DNA from: JAAXQD01 sp035529735
GTDB taxonomy: Bacteria; Desulfobacterota; Desulfobacteria; Desulfobacterales; UBA11574
Reading direction: 5' to 3'
Length of the DNA: 7,106 nucleotides
NCBI GenBank assembly: GCA_035529735.1
Contig: DATKWE010000030.1
Coordinates: forward strand, 1-7,106
How positions within the stretch are numbered: position 1 is the stretch's first letter; the number at the start of each line of letters is the position of its first letter. Both the position numbers and the translations under genes were made by a program. Below are positions 5,678-7,106 of this stretch, in pieces. The notes beneath the pieces were generated by a model. That model had not been told where the DNA came from. It made no database searches and was given only the letters and a program-made list of their open reading frames with translations.

Positions 5678-6826
5678 ATGGCATTTGTATCCTCAGGTTA
5701 TAATCCTAATAAACCGATGGAAAATAGAATAACCGACATCGGTCCCAGACATTTTGAAGAATTCTACCCTCCGGTGATTAAGAAAAACAAGGGTAAATGG
5801 TTGTATCATGAGATCCTGGAACCCGGTGTTCTGGTCCATGTGGCTGAATCCGGTGATGAAATATATACGGTAAGGGTGGGTGGCTGCCGTCTCATGAGCG
5901 TATCCCATATCCGTGAAATCTGCGAAATCGCAGACAAGCATTGTGACGGACACTTAAGGTTCACCACCCGCAACAACATCGAATTCATGGTGGACAGCAA
6001 AGACAAGGTCGAGCCGTTGAAAAAGGATCTTGCAAGCCGCAAGTTTGACGGCGGCAGTTTTAAATTCCCAATCGGGGGTACCGGCGCAGGTGTTACCAAC
6101 ATCATCCACACACAGGGCTGGATTCATTGTCATACACCGGCCACAGATGCATCAGGCCCGGTAAAGGCCACCATGGACGTGCTGTTTGACGATTTTCAAA
6201 ACATGCGTCTTCCGGCCCAGTTGCGAGTATCCCTGGCATGCTGTCTGAACATGTGCGGCGCGGTCCACTGTTCGGATATCGCCATTCTGGGGTATCACCG
6301 CAAACCGCCGATGCTGGATCATGAATATCTGGACAAGATGTGCGAGATTCCTCTGGCCATTGCGGCCTGCCCTACGGCCGCCATTAAACCGTCCAAGGTT
6401 GAACTTGCCGATGGCACCAAGGTCAACAGTGTGGCCGTCAATGATCCCAGATGTATGTTCTGCGGTAACTGCTACACCATGTGCCCGGCCATGCCTCTTG
6501 CTGATGATGTGGGCGACGGCATCGTGATCATGGTCGGCGGAAAGGTATCCAACCGGATCAGCGCTCCCAAGTTTTCCAAGGTCGTTGTGGCTTTTCTGCC
6601 CAACGAGATGCCACGCTGGCCTTCGACCACGGCTTGTATTAAGAAAATCGTCGAAGCCTATGCAGCCGGGGCCAATAAATATGAACGTGTTGGTGAGTGG
6701 GCGGAAAGGATTGGATGGGAAAGATTTTTTGAAAAGTGTGAACTCGAGTTCACCCATCACCTCATCGATGATTTCCGTGATCCGGCATATTCTACCTGGC
6801 GCCAGACCACACAATTTAAATTCTAA
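5678..6826 (+). CDS. dsrB: Dissimilatory sulfite reductase, beta subunit
   Basis: DsrB completes the alpha2beta2 sulfite reductase and in known structures holds the catalytically competent siroheme and the docking region for the DsrC C-terminus. At 382 aa it is full length. Cysteines C151, C188, C189 and C193 fit the siroheme-[4Fe-4S] ligands (HC151H; CC188-189LNMC193). The ferredoxin domain shows C231 and the CxxCxxCxxxC pattern C259, C262, C265, C269. The C-terminal part (WERFFEKCELEFTHHLIDDF, about 347-366) is typical of DsrB. The Shine-Dalgarno AGGGGG overlaps the dsrA stop, which suggests coupled translation and balanced subunit supply. The DSR4R primer site (TGCGGTAACTGCTACAC, 6461-6477) is a perfect match. 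A hairpin lies 15 nt after the stop, before dsrD. I see no frameshift or missing ligand. Confidence 0.99.
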   Translation: MAFVSSGYNPNKPMENRITDIGPRHFEEFYPPVIKKNKGKWLYHEILEPGVLVHVAESGDEIYTVRVGGCRLMSVSHIREICEIADKHCDGHLRFTTRNNIEFMVDSKDKVEPLKKDLASRKFDGGSFKFPIGGTGAGVTNIIHTQGWIHCHTPATDASGPVKATMDVLFDDFQNMRLPAQLRVSLACCLNMCGAVHCSDIAILGYHRKPPMLDHEYLDKMCEIPLAIAACPTAAIKPSKVELADGTKVNSVAVNDPRCMFCGNCYTMCPAMPLADDVGDGIVIMVGGKVSNRISAPKFSKVVVAFLPNEMPRWPSTTACIKKIVEAYAAGANKYERVGEWAERIGWERFFEKCELEFTHHLIDDFRDPAYSTWRQTTQFKF

Positions 6827-6841
6827 TCGTTAATACAACAA

Positions 6842-6866
6842 GAGGGGGTACGATATGTACCCCCTT
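6842..6866 (+). promoter_or_regulatory. Intercistronic hairpin between dsrB and dsrD
   Basis: AGGGGGTAC (6843-6851) and GTACCCCCT (6857-6865) form a perfect 9-bp stem around the 5-nt loop GATAT, with one more G-U pair at 6842/6866. It is followed by AATAAAAAAG instead of a T-run, so it should not terminate transcription. It could stabilise the dsrAB part of the transcript, mark a processing site or control dsrD translation. The 5' arm contains a Shine-Dalgarno (AGGGGG) for an in-frame ATG at 6855-6857, and both would be masked when the stem forms. Confidence 0.7.
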
Positions 6867-6887
6867 AATAAAAAAGAGGCTCAATCA

Positions 6888-7106
6888 ATGGATTACGAAG
6901 AGGCAAAAGAAAAAATCGTAGAAGGGCTGACAAAGAAAAAAAGTAAAAGCAAGTTTTACTTTAACGATTTAACGAAAATCCTGGATTTAAAACCCAGGGA
7001 GGCCAAAAAGTTCATCACCCAGATGGTACAAGAGGAAATTCTCGAATACTGGTCCAGCGGAAGCACGTCGATGTACGGGCTTAAAGGCGCGGGCAAACAG
7101 GCGCAT
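6888..7106 (+). CDS. dsrD: DsrD, small winged-helix activator of sulfite reductase (3' partial)
   Basis: Seventy-three codons are present before the window ends, with no stop. The family is about 78 aa, so only a few residues are missing. The sequence from residue 20 on (KSKFYFNDLTKIL, then EILEYWSSGSTSMYGLKGAGKQ) is the characteristic DsrD pattern. The D. vulgaris protein has a winged-helix fold, and DsrD has been shown to bind DsrAB and stimulate sulfite reduction rather than act as a DNA-binding regulator. Its presence supports the reductive direction for this operon. The start chosen, ATG 6888, aligns with the usual N-terminus and has GAGG 8 nt upstream. An in-frame ATG at 6855 would add 11 residues (MYPLNKKEAQS), but its signals are buried in the hairpin. 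It is the third gene of dsrABD, 61 nt after dsrB. Confidence 0.96.
   Translation, partial: MDYEEAKEKIVEGLTKKKSKSKFYFNDLTKILDLKPREAKKFITQMVQEEILEYWSSGSTSMYGLKGAGKQAH

Noticed and set aside
6152..6814. Long minus-strand open frame (220 codons) antisense to dsrB
   Set aside because: It lies entirely within dsrB, whose protein is recognised beyond doubt. The antisense translation has no recognisable motif.
6842..6866. Reading the dsrB-dsrD hairpin as a transcription terminator
   Set aside because: The stem is strong but is followed by an A-rich stretch, not Ts, and dsrD directly follows in the same direction.
1..7106. tRNA, rRNA, CRISPR array, transposase or phage genes
   Set aside because: I looked for these on both strands and saw none. 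The coding content is ordinary chromosomal metabolism apart from the small repeat region near 1460-1645.

Overview
This window comes from a dissimilatory sulfate- or sulfite-reducing bacterium, most probably a Desulfobacterales-like member of the Desulfobacterota (former Deltaproteobacteria). The diagnostic part is the right third, which carries dsrA, dsrB and the start of dsrD in the standard order. DsrA (438 aa) and DsrB (382 aa) match the length and motif positions of the Desulfovibrio vulgaris enzyme, and dsrD is typical of organisms that run DsrAB in the reductive direction. The taxonomic placement is inferred from protein character, not from a search.

Layout. Positions 1-93 hold the C-terminal end of an unidentified plus-strand gene. 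Positions 203-1237 (minus) encode a DHDPS/NAL-family aldolase (dapA-like) with an insertion and a C-terminal tail, followed by a clear rho-independent terminator at 148-189. Positions 1337-1648 hold a doubtful small plus-strand ORF. It contains a 12-bp inverted repeat and converges on, and overlaps, a 110-aa minus-strand hypothetical gene (1584-1916). From about 1917 to 2180 there is a divergent control region with two back-to-back TTGACA -35 boxes and a 7-bp-arm palindrome.

A two-gene unit follows on the plus strand: a five-TPR protein (2181-2801) and, 24 nt later, a 397-aa protein of unknown function (2826-4019). The latter has segments that loosely resemble a degenerate kinase/aminoglycoside-phosphotransferase fold. 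A 329-nt AT-rich intergenic region then carries a good sigma70-type promoter (TTGACA-N17-TATACA). It is followed by a roughly 150-nt dsr leader with an unused near-perfect Shine-Dalgarno sequence and a possible 29-codon leader ORF that stops inside the dsrA ribosome-binding site.

dsrA (4349-5665) and dsrB (5678-6826) are separated by 12 nt and encode the siroheme/[4Fe-4S] sulfite reductase subunits. dsrD (from 6888, cut by the window end) follows a perfect 9-bp hairpin. That hairpin lacks a U-tract and sequesters a second in-frame Shine-Dalgarno/start for DsrD. DsrAB reduces sulfite with electrons delivered through DsrC and membrane complexes encoded elsewhere, and DsrD is its small winged-helix activator. 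Whether the TPR/397-aa pair serves sulfite reduction is an open but testable question.
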